This document shows positions 26,851-34,504 of a stretch of 64,000 nt of DNA, one piece after another. A program made the translations under genes and the position numbers. The first letter of the stretch is position 1. Each line of letters starts with the position of its first letter. The notes beneath the pieces were generated by a model. That model had not been told where the DNA came from, searched no databases, and was given only the letters and a program-made list of their open reading frames with translations. Source of the stretch: Microthrixaceae bacterium (GTDB taxonomy: Bacteria; Actinomycetota; Acidimicrobiia; Acidimicrobiales; Poriferisodalaceae); assembly GCA_011523825.1 (NCBI GenBank), contig WTFX01000009.1, positions 104,420 to 168,419 on the forward strand. The letters are read 5' to 3'.

Positions 26851-27489
26851 GTGAGTCGCCTGCGCACCGAGCGGCTTGAGCTTCGCCCGCTCGTGCCGTC
26901 AGACTTCGCCCAATGGAACGAAGTCCGTGAACGGTGCCGCGACTGGCTGGTGAAGTGGGAGCCCCGCCCGCCCGCTAGCGCGCCCGACCCGTCGCGCGAC
27001 CCGCAGGCGTTCGCCAATCGCTGCCGCGTCCGCGAACGCGAGCGCTCACTGGGCACGGCGTTCGACTTCGGCCTCTGGCACGAGGGCTGGTTCTGCGGCG
27101 AGATCAATGTCTCACATGTGGCACGTGGGGCCTTCCAGAGCGCTCATGTGGGTTACTGGATCGACGAGCGGCTGGCCGGCAAGGGACTGGTCGCCGAAGG
27201 ACTGCTGGCCGTGTTCGGGTTCGCCTTCGACCAAGTCGGCTTGCACCGGGTGCAGGTGTCGATCATGCCGCGCAACGCCGCCAGCCTGCGGGTGGTGGAG
27301 AAGCTGGGGCTGCGCTCGGAGGGAGTCGCGCAGGGATACATCCAGATCGCCGGCGTGTGGGAAGACCACGAACGCTTCGGCCTGACGCTGGAGGAATGGC
27401 AAGCCCGCCGCGACGAGATGACCACACGGCTCCGGGCTGCTCGCAACGACGGCATCGCTCAGTCGTCAGGGTCTGACAGCCACTCCTGA
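26851..27489 (+). CDS. GNAT N-acetyltransferase, RimJ/RimL group
   Basis: Acetyl-CoA-dependent N-acetyltransferase of the RimJ/RimL-like group that acetylates protein N-termini or small amines. 212 residues. It starts RLRTERLELRPLVPSDF, the usual first strand, followed by HVGYWIDERLAGKGLVAEGL (acetyl-CoA pyrophosphate-binding loop) and HRVQVSIMPRNAASLRVVEK near residue 145, then EGVAQGYIQI. Its 3' end overlaps the convergent nuclease gene by 31 bases. Substrate unknown. Confidence 0.9.
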   Translation: MSRLRTERLELRPLVPSDFAQWNEVRERCRDWLVKWEPRPPASAPDPSRDPQAFANRCRVRERERSLGTAFDFGLWHEGWFCGEINVSHVARGAFQSAHVGYWIDERLAGKGLVAEGLLAVFGFAFDQVGLHRVQVSIMPRNAASLRVVEKLGLRSEGVAQGYIQIAGVWEDHERFGLTLEEWQARRDEMTTRLRAARNDGIAQSSGSDSHS

Positions 27490-28418
27490 CCCGGCCCGCA
27501 ATCGGCTGAGATCGGGCACCAACGGCAAGGTGGGCCGGGCACCCGCCGCGGCTCACGCCGATCCGCTCGCAAGCTGATGAGTCGACCGATGCCGTCCACG
27601 GCGCGGCGCAGCGCGCTGTCGAGCACATCGGCGGTCACTGCCTCGTGCTCGATGCGTCCCTCGGCAACGTAGAACGAGCCGACGCCCAGCGGCGGCACGC
27701 CCACGGAAAGCGTCTCGAGCAGGGCGTAGAACCGCAGGTCTTCCGGATCGGTCGGCGTGCGTGAGCCGGTCTTGAGATCGATGATGACCTTGCCGGCACG
27801 CTGGAGGCGGTCAGGCCCGCCCAGCGGCGCCGGCGATCCGAGCGTGAGGTCGTACTTGCCGTTGAGCACGAAGGCACCGCCGCACAGCCGTGCGCGAGCA
27901 CGCACCTCGGCGGTGGGCCGCCAGGCACGCTGCATCGGCGGGAACGTCTCGCCGAAGCGCGCGAGCAGCGCAACGCAGTTGGCCGTCAGATCGGCTCGCT
28001 CGCTGTGCGATGCCTCGGCCAGGAAGCCGCCGAGCTTGTCGTCGTCGGCGATGAGACGTTCGAGAGCGGCATTGACCGCTTCTTCGGGTTCGAAGCGCCG
28101 ATGGGTCGTCAGCTCGACCGCCTTGTGCAGCACCGTGCCGCGTGCAGTCGGGACGGACCATTCGAACGGCATGTCTGCATCGGCGAGGTATCGCGCTTCG
28201 CAACCGAACACGCCGGCGAGGTCCCGCTTGGCAACCCACAGCCCACGGCTGTCGATGTCGCGAGCGGCATCCACGAGCCCGTTCAGCGCTGTCTCCGCGT
28301 CGTTGCGCAGCTCATCGGCGAAGCCGGCCGGGTAGGTGGGACGGTGCTCTGCGGGCGTGCGTATCGCGTCCAGCGTGGCCTGCTGGGCAGGCAGCAACCT
28401 CAGGACGTTCTCAGCCAT
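27459..28418 (-). CDS. PD-(D/E)XK nuclease family protein with probable Fe-S cluster (RecB/Cas4-like)
   Basis: 319 residues. The C-terminal two thirds have PD-(D/E)XK landmarks: RGTVLHKAVEL near residue 93 (His), then KVIIDLKTGSRTP near 213 (catalytic D...K) and DLRFYALLETL with the following helix. Four Cys could bind a [4Fe-4S] cluster: one at about 73 (VFGCEARYL) and three near 298-307 (PPCRWCPISADC), the same spacing logic as in AddB and Cas4. No CRISPR array or other cas gene is present. A role in DNA end processing is likely. Convergent overlap of 31 bases with the GNAT gene. Confidence 0.82.
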   Translation of the reverse strand: MAENVLRLLPAQQATLDAIRTPAEHRPTYPAGFADELRNDAETALNGLVDAARDIDSRGLWVAKRDLAGVFGCEARYLADADMPFEWSVPTARGTVLHKAVELTTHRRFEPEEAVNAALERLIADDDKLGGFLAEASHSERADLTANCVALLARFGETFPPMQRAWRPTAEVRARARLCGGAFVLNGKYDLTLGSPAPLGGPDRLQRAGKVIIDLKTGSRTPTDPEDLRFYALLETLSVGVPPLGVGSFYVAEGRIEHEAVTADVLDSALRRAVDGIGRLISLRADRREPRRVPGPPCRWCPISADCGPGQEWLSDPDD

Positions 28419-28480
28419 GTGTGCTCATTGTTGCCCGGCCGCTGGACATTCGTGTCACACCCCCTGGCGATGATGGGTAC

Positions 28481-29005
28481 ATGCCAGCAACACCTCGCAC
28501 CCACCCTCCCGCAGCGCTCCGGCTGGTCGATGCCTCGCCGGCTCGCGGGCGATTGCACCGGGCCGCCAGCTCATCGGCGGCAGCTGCCGGTGTTCTCCGT
28601 GATTCGGGTGCCGACCCGTCGGGCCGCTTCGTGCTGACAGCGCGAGCCTTGGCTGCGGCATCGCGTGACATGGGCCTCCGCGTGCCCAGTTTTCAGAGCC
28701 CGCCGCGATCGGATCAGCTCGATCGCTCCATCCAGCGCAGCGGCAACGGTGATTGCGTGGTTGCGGTGCGCGTGCGCGGCCGCCCCTTCGCAGCGGTCGT
28801 GGCCGACGCCATCGAAGGCATCGTGGTGTGCAACCGGCTGAGTGCCGCAGCAGCGGCCGCGGTGCGGGGCGAGCTGTGGCGCGAGATCGAGGGCGGCCAC
28901 GATGCTGCCGCCGGCCCGGCGGGGCCCTGCCCCGCGCCGTCCGAGGGCGGGCATCGCACGCCGGGTGCAGTCGCAGAGCCGTACGCCCTCGATGAAGCCG
29001 CCTAG
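28481..29005 (+). CDS. Hypothetical protein
   Basis: 174 residues, not recognised. N-terminal half Ala/Arg-rich; a more ordered middle (SGNGDCVVAVRVRGRPFAAV, then DAIEGIVVCNRLSAAAAAA) could be a small beta-strand-helix fold; the C-terminus is Gly/Pro-rich and probably disordered. Coding is supported by the frame extending uninterrupted between the divergent nuclease gene and tRNA-Leu with strong third-position GC bias. ATG at 28481 is the chosen start, with no obvious ribosome binding site. No function proposed. Confidence 0.55.
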   Translation: MPATPRTHPPAALRLVDASPARGRLHRAASSSAAAAGVLRDSGADPSGRFVLTARALAAASRDMGLRVPSFQSPPRSDQLDRSIQRSGNGDCVVAVRVRGRPFAAVVADAIEGIVVCNRLSAAAAAAVRGELWREIEGGHDAAAGPAGPCPAPSEGGHRTPGAVAEPYALDEAA

Positions 29006-29078
29006 GAACTCAGTGACGCGTGCCCGGATGGCCGTGCCAGCATGATGAGCACTGAGGAGGCAATGAACGCGCCGACTG

Positions 29079-29164
29079 GCCCGGGTGGCGGAACTGGCAG
29101 ACGCAGAGGGCTTAAACCCCTCGGCTCCTTCGGGAGTGTGCGGGTTCGAATCCCGCCCCGGGCA
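29079..29164 (+). tRNA. tRNA-Leu (anticodon TAA)
   Basis: Class II tRNA. Acceptor GCCCGGG pairs with CCCGGGC, the anticodon stem GAGGG/CCCTC has loop CTTAAAC with anticodon TAA at 29113-29115, the long variable arm is CGGCTCCTTCGGGAGTG-like, and the T arm GCGGG-TTCGAAT-CCCGC is intact. Discriminator A; CCA not encoded. It reads the rare UUA codon, which is unusual in such a GC-rich genome and in some actinobacteria (bldA) is a regulatory tRNA. Confidence 0.95.
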
Positions 29165-29170
29165 CCCGTC

Positions 29171-30220
29171 TCAGAGGCCGGCGGCGGCGCGCAGTGATGC
29201 TGCGGTCTCGGTGCCGGGACCCAGGCGGCGGGCGGCGGCGTCGCAGCACCGCTCGGTGAGCACCCGGTTGAGCGGCGTCGGGATGCCGTAGCGTTCGCCG
29301 AGCTCGCAGATCCGGCCGTTGAAGTGCTCGACCTCGACGGTCGGTCGCCGGAAGTGCAGGTCCTGCCAAGTCGATGGGTAGCTGTAGAGCGAGGGATCGG
29401 CGACCTCCCGCGGCTCGCGCTGGCCCGGTCGGCGCATCCGGGCAATCCACCCATGAAGATCGCTGCCGTCGTCCATGACCGGTGTGATGCCTGCAGCCTC
29501 GAGCACGTCGGCCGCTTCTTGCTGAATGTCGGCCATCAGAAAGCGGTTCTCCTCGGCGCAGAACCACTCCTGGACGGGCAAGTCGACGAGCGCCGAGAAC
29601 GCGTTCGTGAGGTTCATGACGAGCTTGCCCCACTTGAGGTCCACGACCCGTTCAGCGAGCGACGCGCGCATCTCGGCGGCGACGAGATCATCGACCACGC
29701 GTGCGCACATCTCGTCGGTTCCCGTCGGCCAGCAGCCGATGTCGGCCCGGCGAGCACTGGTATGGGTGACGACGCCGGGCTCGTCGATGCGAGCGCCGAT
29801 CCGCACCATCACGCCGTAAGCCCGGAACCTCTGGCCGATCAGCCACTCTTCATTGGACACGCTGTTCTGGAAGCAGAACAGCGGCGCGTCCTCGTAGAGC
29901 TCCCGATGCTGTTCGATCGCCTCGAAGGTGTGCTGGGTCTTCATGGTCAGCAGCACCACGGTGTTCGCATCAAGATCGAGCTCGTGCGCAGTGCGTACAG
30001 CCGGCAACCGAAAGTGCCCTTCGGTGCGGCCCCCGATGTGCATGCCGTTCCGTTGCAGCGCAGCGAGATGATCGCCACGCGCGACGAGCGCAACTTTGCG
30101 CCCCGCCTTCGTCAGCCGGGCCCCGAGGACGCAGCCGATGGCGCCGGCACCGTGAATCACGTAGTTCAGTGCGTCATCCGGGGGCGTGACGCTCGAGACG
30201 GGGGACAGGTCGTCAGCCAC
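29171..30220 (-). CDS. Ketopantoate reductase (ApbA/PanE) family protein
   Basis: NADPH-dependent 2-ketoacid reductase family, 349 residues. The N-terminal Rossmann motif VIHGAGAIGCVLGARLTKAG is at about residues 20-39, then VALVARGDHLAALQRNG and VVLLTMKTQHT. The helical C-terminal domain contains DLKWGKLVMNLTNAFSALV with the conserved Lys and Asn, and RRPTVEVEHFNG near 305. At 349 residues it is longer than E. coli PanE (303), so it may act on a substrate other than ketopantoate. Convergent with tRNA-Leu, ending 6 bases from it. Confidence 0.88.
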   Translation of the reverse strand: MADDLSPVSSVTPPDDALNYVIHGAGAIGCVLGARLTKAGRKVALVARGDHLAALQRNGMHIGGRTEGHFRLPAVRTAHELDLDANTVVLLTMKTQHTFEAIEQHRELYEDAPLFCFQNSVSNEEWLIGQRFRAYGVMVRIGARIDEPGVVTHTSARRADIGCWPTGTDEMCARVVDDLVAAEMRASLAERVVDLKWGKLVMNLTNAFSALVDLPVQEWFCAEENRFLMADIQQEAADVLEAAGITPVMDDGSDLHGWIARMRRPGQREPREVADPSLYSYPSTWQDLHFRRPTVEVEHFNGRICELGERYGIPTPLNRVLTERCCDAAARRLGPGTETAASLRAAAGL

Positions 30221-30308
30221 GGCGGTACATCGTGCCAGATGGCTTCAGGCGCGACCCGCGCAGCGGCTTGAGGTCGTCTAGCTGTATCGAGCGATCGTGG
30301 CGCAGCGC

Positions 30309-30314
30309 TACCGT
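30309..30314 (+). promoter_or_regulatory. -10 box (TACCGT) before the P450 gene
   Basis: TACCGT ends six bases before ATG 30321 and supports this start. Confidence 0.45.
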
Positions 30315-30320
30315 GCTGCC

Positions 30321-31589
30321 ATGCGCGAGTGGAACACGTCACTGCCCAATCTCATGGAACCGTGGTTCTGGACGCAGCCGGCCGACGAGATCGATGCGGT
30401 GATCGCCCGCTACCACGCCGAGGCACCGCTGGACTGGTTCGAGGAGCCGTATTTCTCCGAATGGGTGGCGCCGAGCCCCGGCTACTGGTGCGTCACCCGC
30501 CACGAGGACATCGCCACCATCTCACGCAACACCGAAGTCTTCAGCTCCGCCAGAGGCATCACGCTGGGCGACAACCCGCCGGAGTTCACCGAGTTCTTCA
30601 GCTCGATGATCGCCATGGACGATCCTCGTCACGCTCGGCTGCGGCGCATCGTGGCCAAGGGGTTCACGCCCAAGATGCTCGAGCAGCTCGACGGCGGCAT
30701 CCGTGAAGGCGCCCGCGAGATCGTGAACTCGATCTGCGAGAAGGGGACCTGCGAGTTCGTGTGGGACGTGGCGGCCGCACTGCCGCTGCGCATCGTGTGC
30801 GACCTCATGGGCATTCCCCGTTCTGAGTACAAGTTCGTCTTCGATCGCACCAACATCATCCTGGGTATCTCCGACCCCGACTTCCAGCCGCCCGACGGCG
30901 ACCTCGCCACCGCGCTGCTGCAAGCCGGCGCCGACCTGGCCGAGCTCATGAAGGAAGTCGCCGCGGCCAAGCAGGGCGGCGACGGCACCGACCTGACCAG
31001 CATGATTGTGAACGCCGAGCTCGAAGACGACCGTCTCAGCGAGGCCGATCTCGCCAGCTTCTTCGTGCTGCTGGTGGTGGCCGGCAACGAGACCACCCGC
31101 AATTCGACTGCTTGGGGGCTCAAGTTCCTCACCGACAACCCTGACCAGCGCGCCATCTGGATGGACGACTTCGAGGGGGTTGCGCCAACTGCGGTCGAGG
31201 AGATCGTGCGTGTCGCGAGCCCCGTGAGCTACATGCGTCGCTCGGTGACCCGCGACATCGAATGCGGCGGGCGTCAGATGCTCGAGGGCGACAAGGTGGC
31301 GATGTTCTACATCGCCGCGAATCGCGACCCTGCAGTGTTCGAGGATCCGTTCAGTTTCGACGTGCTGCGTGACCCGAATCCGCAGTACGGCTTCGGCGGC
31401 CCCGGACCGCACTTCTGCCTCGGCGCGCATCTGGCCCGGCGTCAGATCACCACGATGTACCGGGAGCTGTTCACGCGGCTGCCCGACATCACCGCTGCAG
31501 GTGAACCGGATCTTCTGCAGGCGTCGTTCATTCACGGTGTCAAGCGCCTCGACGCTGAGTTCACACCCGCCGCCCCGATGGCAGCCTGA
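30321..31589 (+). CDS. Cytochrome P450
   Basis: Soluble haem-thiolate monooxygenase, 422 residues. The I-helix oxygen-binding motif VVAGNETTRNS is near residue 255, the K-helix ExxR in VEEIVRVASP near 293, and the haem-binding loop FGGPGPHFCLGAH with the Cys ligand at about residue 366. Sequence features such as HARLRRIVAKGFTP and VSYMRRSVTRDIE resemble the CYP125/CYP142/CYP124-like actinobacterial steroid and lipid hydroxylases, but the substrate is not determined. Start ATG at 30321. A ferredoxin partner gene is not adjacent. Confidence 0.95.
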   Translation: MREWNTSLPNLMEPWFWTQPADEIDAVIARYHAEAPLDWFEEPYFSEWVAPSPGYWCVTRHEDIATISRNTEVFSSARGITLGDNPPEFTEFFSSMIAMDDPRHARLRRIVAKGFTPKMLEQLDGGIREGAREIVNSICEKGTCEFVWDVAAALPLRIVCDLMGIPRSEYKFVFDRTNIILGISDPDFQPPDGDLATALLQAGADLAELMKEVAAAKQGGDGTDLTSMIVNAELEDDRLSEADLASFFVLLVVAGNETTRNSTAWGLKFLTDNPDQRAIWMDDFEGVAPTAVEEIVRVASPVSYMRRSVTRDIECGGRQMLEGDKVAMFYIAANRDPAVFEDPFSFDVLRDPNPQYGFGGPGPHFCLGAHLARRQITTMYRELFTRLPDITAAGEPDLLQASFIHGVKRLDAEFTPAAPMAA

Positions 31590-31608
31590 ACTCCCTGAGC
31601 CTGGGGAA

Positions 31609-31639
31609 TTGACCCCCTTGCGTCAGCGCCCCGTAGCGT
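31609..31639 (+). promoter_or_regulatory. ino1: Promoter of the inositol phosphate synthase gene
   Basis: TTGACC at 31609-31614 and TAGCGT at 31634-31639 are separated by 19 bases; the ATG follows 7 bases after the -10 box. This is the only case in the window with a good -35 element as well, and supports a leaderless transcript. Confidence 0.6.
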
Positions 31640-31646
31640 TCCTGCC

Positions 31647-32948
31647 ATGAATCCACCGCAGATCGCGCCCGCGACCGGCAAGCTCGGCGTGCTCACGCCC
31701 GGCATGGGAGCAGTGGCCACCACGTTCATTGCCGGTGTGCTGGCAGCGCGCGCGGGACTGGCGGAGCCGATCGGCTCGGTCAGCCAGATGGCCCATATCC
31801 GCCTCGGCAGCCGGGCCGACGGCCGCAATCCGCTGATCCGCGATCTCGTGCCGCTGGCCGAGCTTGACGACTTGGTGTTCGGCGGCTGGGATCCCATCAC
31901 CCCCAACGCGCTCGAGGGCGCCCGCACCGCAGGTGTGCTGGAAGACCGCGATCTTGGCGTGATCTCGCGTGAGCTGGAAGGCATCGTGGCGATGGATGCC
32001 GTGTTCGACACGCGCTGGGTGAGCCGGCTTGAGGGCACCCGCACCAAGCCCCCGATGGGCAAGCTCGAAGCAGCCCAGGCGCTGATGACCGACATCGAGC
32101 GCTTCCGGGCCGAGAATGAATGCGAGCGGCTGGTGATGGTGTGGTGCGGCTCCACCGAGGCGTACCAGGAGCCGTCGGACGTGCATGCCAGCGTGGAGGC
32201 GTTCGAAGCCGGGCTCGCAGCCGATGACGACAACATCTCGCCCAGCCAGATCTACGCCTATGCGGCGCTGATGAGCGATGTGCCGTTCGCCAACGGCGCG
32301 CCGAACCTGTCAGTTGACATTCCGGCTATGACCGAGCTGGCGCAGCGCCGTGGCGTGCCCATCGCCGGCAAGGATTTCAAGACCGGCCAGACGCTGATGA
32401 AGACGCTGGTGGCGCCCGGCCTGAAGGCCCGGATGCTGGGCTTGCGCGGCTGGTACTCCACCAACATCCTGGGCAACCGCGACGGCGAAGTGCTGGACGA
32501 TCCTGAGAACTTCAAGACCAAGGAGACGTCGAAGCTGGGCGTGCTCGGCACGATCCTGCAGCCAGAGACCTATCCCGAGCTCTACAGCGAGATCGACCAC
32601 GTGGTGCGCATCAACTACTACCCGCCCCGCGGCGACAACAAAGAGGGCTGGGACAACATCGACATCTTCGGCTGGCTCGGCTACCCGATGCAGATCAAGA
32701 TCGACTTCCTGTGCCGCGACTCGATCCTGGCGGCGCCGATCGTGCTGGACCTGGCGCTGTTCTTGGACCTGGCCCAGCGTGCCGGTCAAGGTGGCGTGCA
32801 GGAGTGGCTGTCGTTCTACCTGAAGGCGCCCCAGTCGGCCGATCCGGCGGGTCCCGAGCACGACCTGTTCATCCAGCAGACCAAGCTGAAGAACACACTG
32901 CGGGAGTGGATGGGCGAGGAACCCGTCACCCACTCCGAAGCCGGCTGA
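31647..32948 (+). CDS. ino1: myo-Inositol-1-phosphate synthase
   Basis: NAD-dependent conversion of glucose-6-phosphate to 1D-myo-inositol-3-phosphate, the precursor of phosphatidylinositol and mycothiol in actinobacteria. 433 residues. The Rossmann motif LGVLTPGMGAVATTFIAGV is at the N-terminus. The central motif PFANGAPNLSVDIPAM and the catalytic GKDFKTGQTLMKT are present, then GWYSTNILGNRDGEVL. It is more like the larger two-domain form (about 430 residues) than the 360-residue mycobacterial Ino1. Start fixed by the promoter box spacing. Confidence 0.93.
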   Translation: MNPPQIAPATGKLGVLTPGMGAVATTFIAGVLAARAGLAEPIGSVSQMAHIRLGSRADGRNPLIRDLVPLAELDDLVFGGWDPITPNALEGARTAGVLEDRDLGVISRELEGIVAMDAVFDTRWVSRLEGTRTKPPMGKLEAAQALMTDIERFRAENECERLVMVWCGSTEAYQEPSDVHASVEAFEAGLAADDDNISPSQIYAYAALMSDVPFANGAPNLSVDIPAMTELAQRRGVPIAGKDFKTGQTLMKTLVAPGLKARMLGLRGWYSTNILGNRDGEVLDDPENFKTKETSKLGVLGTILQPETYPELYSEIDHVVRINYYPPRGDNKEGWDNIDIFGWLGYPMQIKIDFLCRDSILAAPIVLDLALFLDLAQRAGQGGVQEWLSFYLKAPQSADPAGPEHDLFIQQTKLKNTLREWMGEEPVTHSEAG

Positions 32949-33025
32949 CGCACGGCGGGTCACTCGCTGACCCGCCTCGGCGCGGCCGAGCGCCGGCTGC
33001 GCGTCACCGACAGTTCGTTTATCGA

Positions 33026-33058
33026 CTTCTCAGGTTCGCTTCAGGGTCTTCTCAGGTT
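33026..33058 (+). promoter_or_regulatory. Three tandem 11-bp operator-like repeats (CTTCTCAGGTT)
   Basis: CTTCTCAGGTT at 33026-33036, CGCTTCAGGGT at 33037-33047 and CTTCTCAGGTT at 33048-33058, in exact 11-base phase, about 50 bases before the start of the secreted protein gene. Direct repeats spaced by one helical turn are typical of OmpR/PhoB-family response regulator sites. Confidence 0.6.
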
Positions 33059-33109
33059 CACCCGCCACGCTCGGGGTTGTCGCAAACCCCCGGCGAAAGG
33101 ACTGGCGGC

Positions 33110-33703
33110 ATGACCGATTCCGGCGAGATCAACGAACTCAACGAGACCCGGCGAGACCGGCCCTTGCGCAACCGATGGTTGGCGCTTCTGGTCACTGCGC
33201 TCCTCGCAGCGACGGCGGCCGTTGCGTTCAGTGCAGGCAGCGCGAGCGCGCAGACCCAGAACGACGATGGCGATTCCAACCAGCAGCAAGCAGACGACAT
33301 CACCGCCGATGACACAGACGACGCTGACGGCGCTTGCGACAAGGACGGCACACACCGGGGCGCCAAGCTCGGGCGGTTCGCCATGAGCGACACGCTGACG
33401 GAGTTGCTGGGCATCGACGCCGAGACCCTGCGGGAGCAGATGAAGGACGGCTCGACGTTGGCCGACATCGCCGCCTCCCAGGGTGTCGAGGTCTCCGATG
33501 TGGTGGGCGCACTCGTGACCGCTATCAGCGAGAAGGCGGCCGCGCACGACCGTGAGATCGACACCGGCGAGCTGACCACCAAGATCACCGCATTCGTCAA
33601 CGGCGAGCGGCCCGAACGCCTCGACGATGCCGACGGCAGGCAGGGCCGCCGCGGCCTGCCTCGCGGCGGCAAGGGCATCTTCGGCACAGCAGACGCCGCA
33701 TAA
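33110..33703 (+). CDS. Secreted protein with C-terminal helical repeat domain, function unknown
   Basis: 197 residues. A long signal peptide: charged N-terminus, hydrophobic LALLVTALLAATAAVAFSAG and an Ala-x-Ala site before QTQND, so the mature protein starts near residue 49. An Asp/Gln-rich linker follows, then a compact helical segment LLGIDAETLREQMKDGSTLA and IAASQGVEVSDVVGALVTA of a type found in many actinobacterial exported proteins, then a basic Gly/Arg-rich C-terminus. ATG at 33110 has GAAAGGA upstream. The triple repeat upstream suggests control by a two-component system, perhaps of the cell envelope. No enzyme motif seen. Confidence 0.8.
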   Translation: MTDSGEINELNETRRDRPLRNRWLALLVTALLAATAAVAFSAGSASAQTQNDDGDSNQQQADDITADDTDDADGACDKDGTHRGAKLGRFAMSDTLTELLGIDAETLREQMKDGSTLADIAASQGVEVSDVVGALVTAISEKAAAHDREIDTGELTTKITAFVNGERPERLDDADGRQGRRGLPRGGKGIFGTADAA

Positions 33704-33728
33704 CCCCCGCTGCTGCTGAGCAGCTTCC

Positions 33729-33762
33729 GAAGCGGGCCGGTTTCCCTCCGCCGGCCCGCTTC
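33729..33762. terminator. Strong hairpin between convergent genes
   Basis: GAAGCGGGCCGG (33729-33740) and CCGGCCCGCTTC (33751-33762) form a perfect 12-bp stem with a 10-base loop. It lies between the secreted protein gene and the convergent methyltransferase gene and would serve both. No T-run is present. Confidence 0.75.
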
Positions 33763-33789
33763 AACGCGTCGTGGTGCGGGAGGTCCGGT

Positions 33790-34467
33790 TCAGGTCACGG
33801 TGAAAACGGCGATGCGGGTCCAGTGGTCGGGGTTGTCGGATTCGGTGTCGCTGTACATGGGCCGCAGCTCGAAATCCAGCCCAGTGATGTGGCCCGCTGC
33901 CTCGCGCTCCGCCAGCCAGTCGCCGAACCCGAACTCCTCGAAGTGTGCCGAGTTGATGCCGATGCTGCAGCGGGCGCCGGGTCGCGCCACCCTCAGCAGT
34001 TCGGTGATGGAATCGGGGCCGAGATGACCGTGGGTGAATGCGCCAGCACTCACGATGCCGGCGTAGGCGGCGTCGGGGAGGTCAATCGCGGTGGTGAGGT
34101 CGGCTTCGAAGAGTTGCCGGTACGTCGGGTTGCCGTCGTGAGACTTGGCGGCCGCTTTGGCCAGCATCTCGGGCGAGATGTCGATGCCGTCGATAACAGA
34201 GACACCCAGCCGTGCGAGTTCGGCACCTACCACGCCGGTGCCGCAGCCGACATCGAGCACCGGCCCCTTGAGCTCGTTCTCTCCGTCGCAGAACGCCGCG
34301 GCCACGTGCTGGTGGTACTCGTAGCCGTGCTCGGCCAAGAACACGGTCTCGTACGTCTCTGCCCACGAGGCATACAGCTCGCGGTTCGCATCCGGTCCGT
34401 CCACCGCGTAGGCGTCGTCGAGTCCGATGCCTTCTGCGGCCAATTCGTCCGCTGGTGTGGGGGTCAT
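33790..34467 (-). CDS. SAM-dependent class I methyltransferase
   Basis: 225 residues. The SAM-binding motif I VLDVGCGTGVVGAELARLG is near residue 70, followed by VIDGIDISPEMLAKAAAK (acidic end of strand 2), ADLTTAIDLPDAAYAGIVS and AFTHGHLGPDSITELLRVARPG (motif post-III). The upstream region has an N-terminal cap typical of ubiE/Cyp-like small-molecule methyltransferases. The substrate is not predictable. The minus-strand TAGGGT box at 34477-34482 is nine bases before the ATG. Confidence 0.88.
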   Translation of the reverse strand: MTPTPADELAAEGIGLDDAYAVDGPDANRELYASWAETYETVFLAEHGYEYHQHVAAAFCDGENELKGPVLDVGCGTGVVGAELARLGVSVIDGIDISPEMLAKAAAKSHDGNPTYRQLFEADLTTAIDLPDAAYAGIVSAGAFTHGHLGPDSITELLRVARPGARCSIGINSAHFEEFGFGDWLAEREAAGHITGLDFELRPMYSDTESDNPDHWTRIAVFTVT

Positions 34468-34476
34468 CGCTGCGCG

Positions 34477-34482
34477 ACCCTA
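34477..34482 (-). promoter_or_regulatory. -10 box (TAGGGT) for the methyltransferase gene
   Basis: TAGGGT on the minus strand, nine bases before the ATG at 34467, within the gap after the TPP/Rieske gene, so the methyltransferase probably has its own promoter. Confidence 0.45.
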
Positions 34483-34504
34483 GAGGGTGCGGCGCACCGG
34501 CAGG

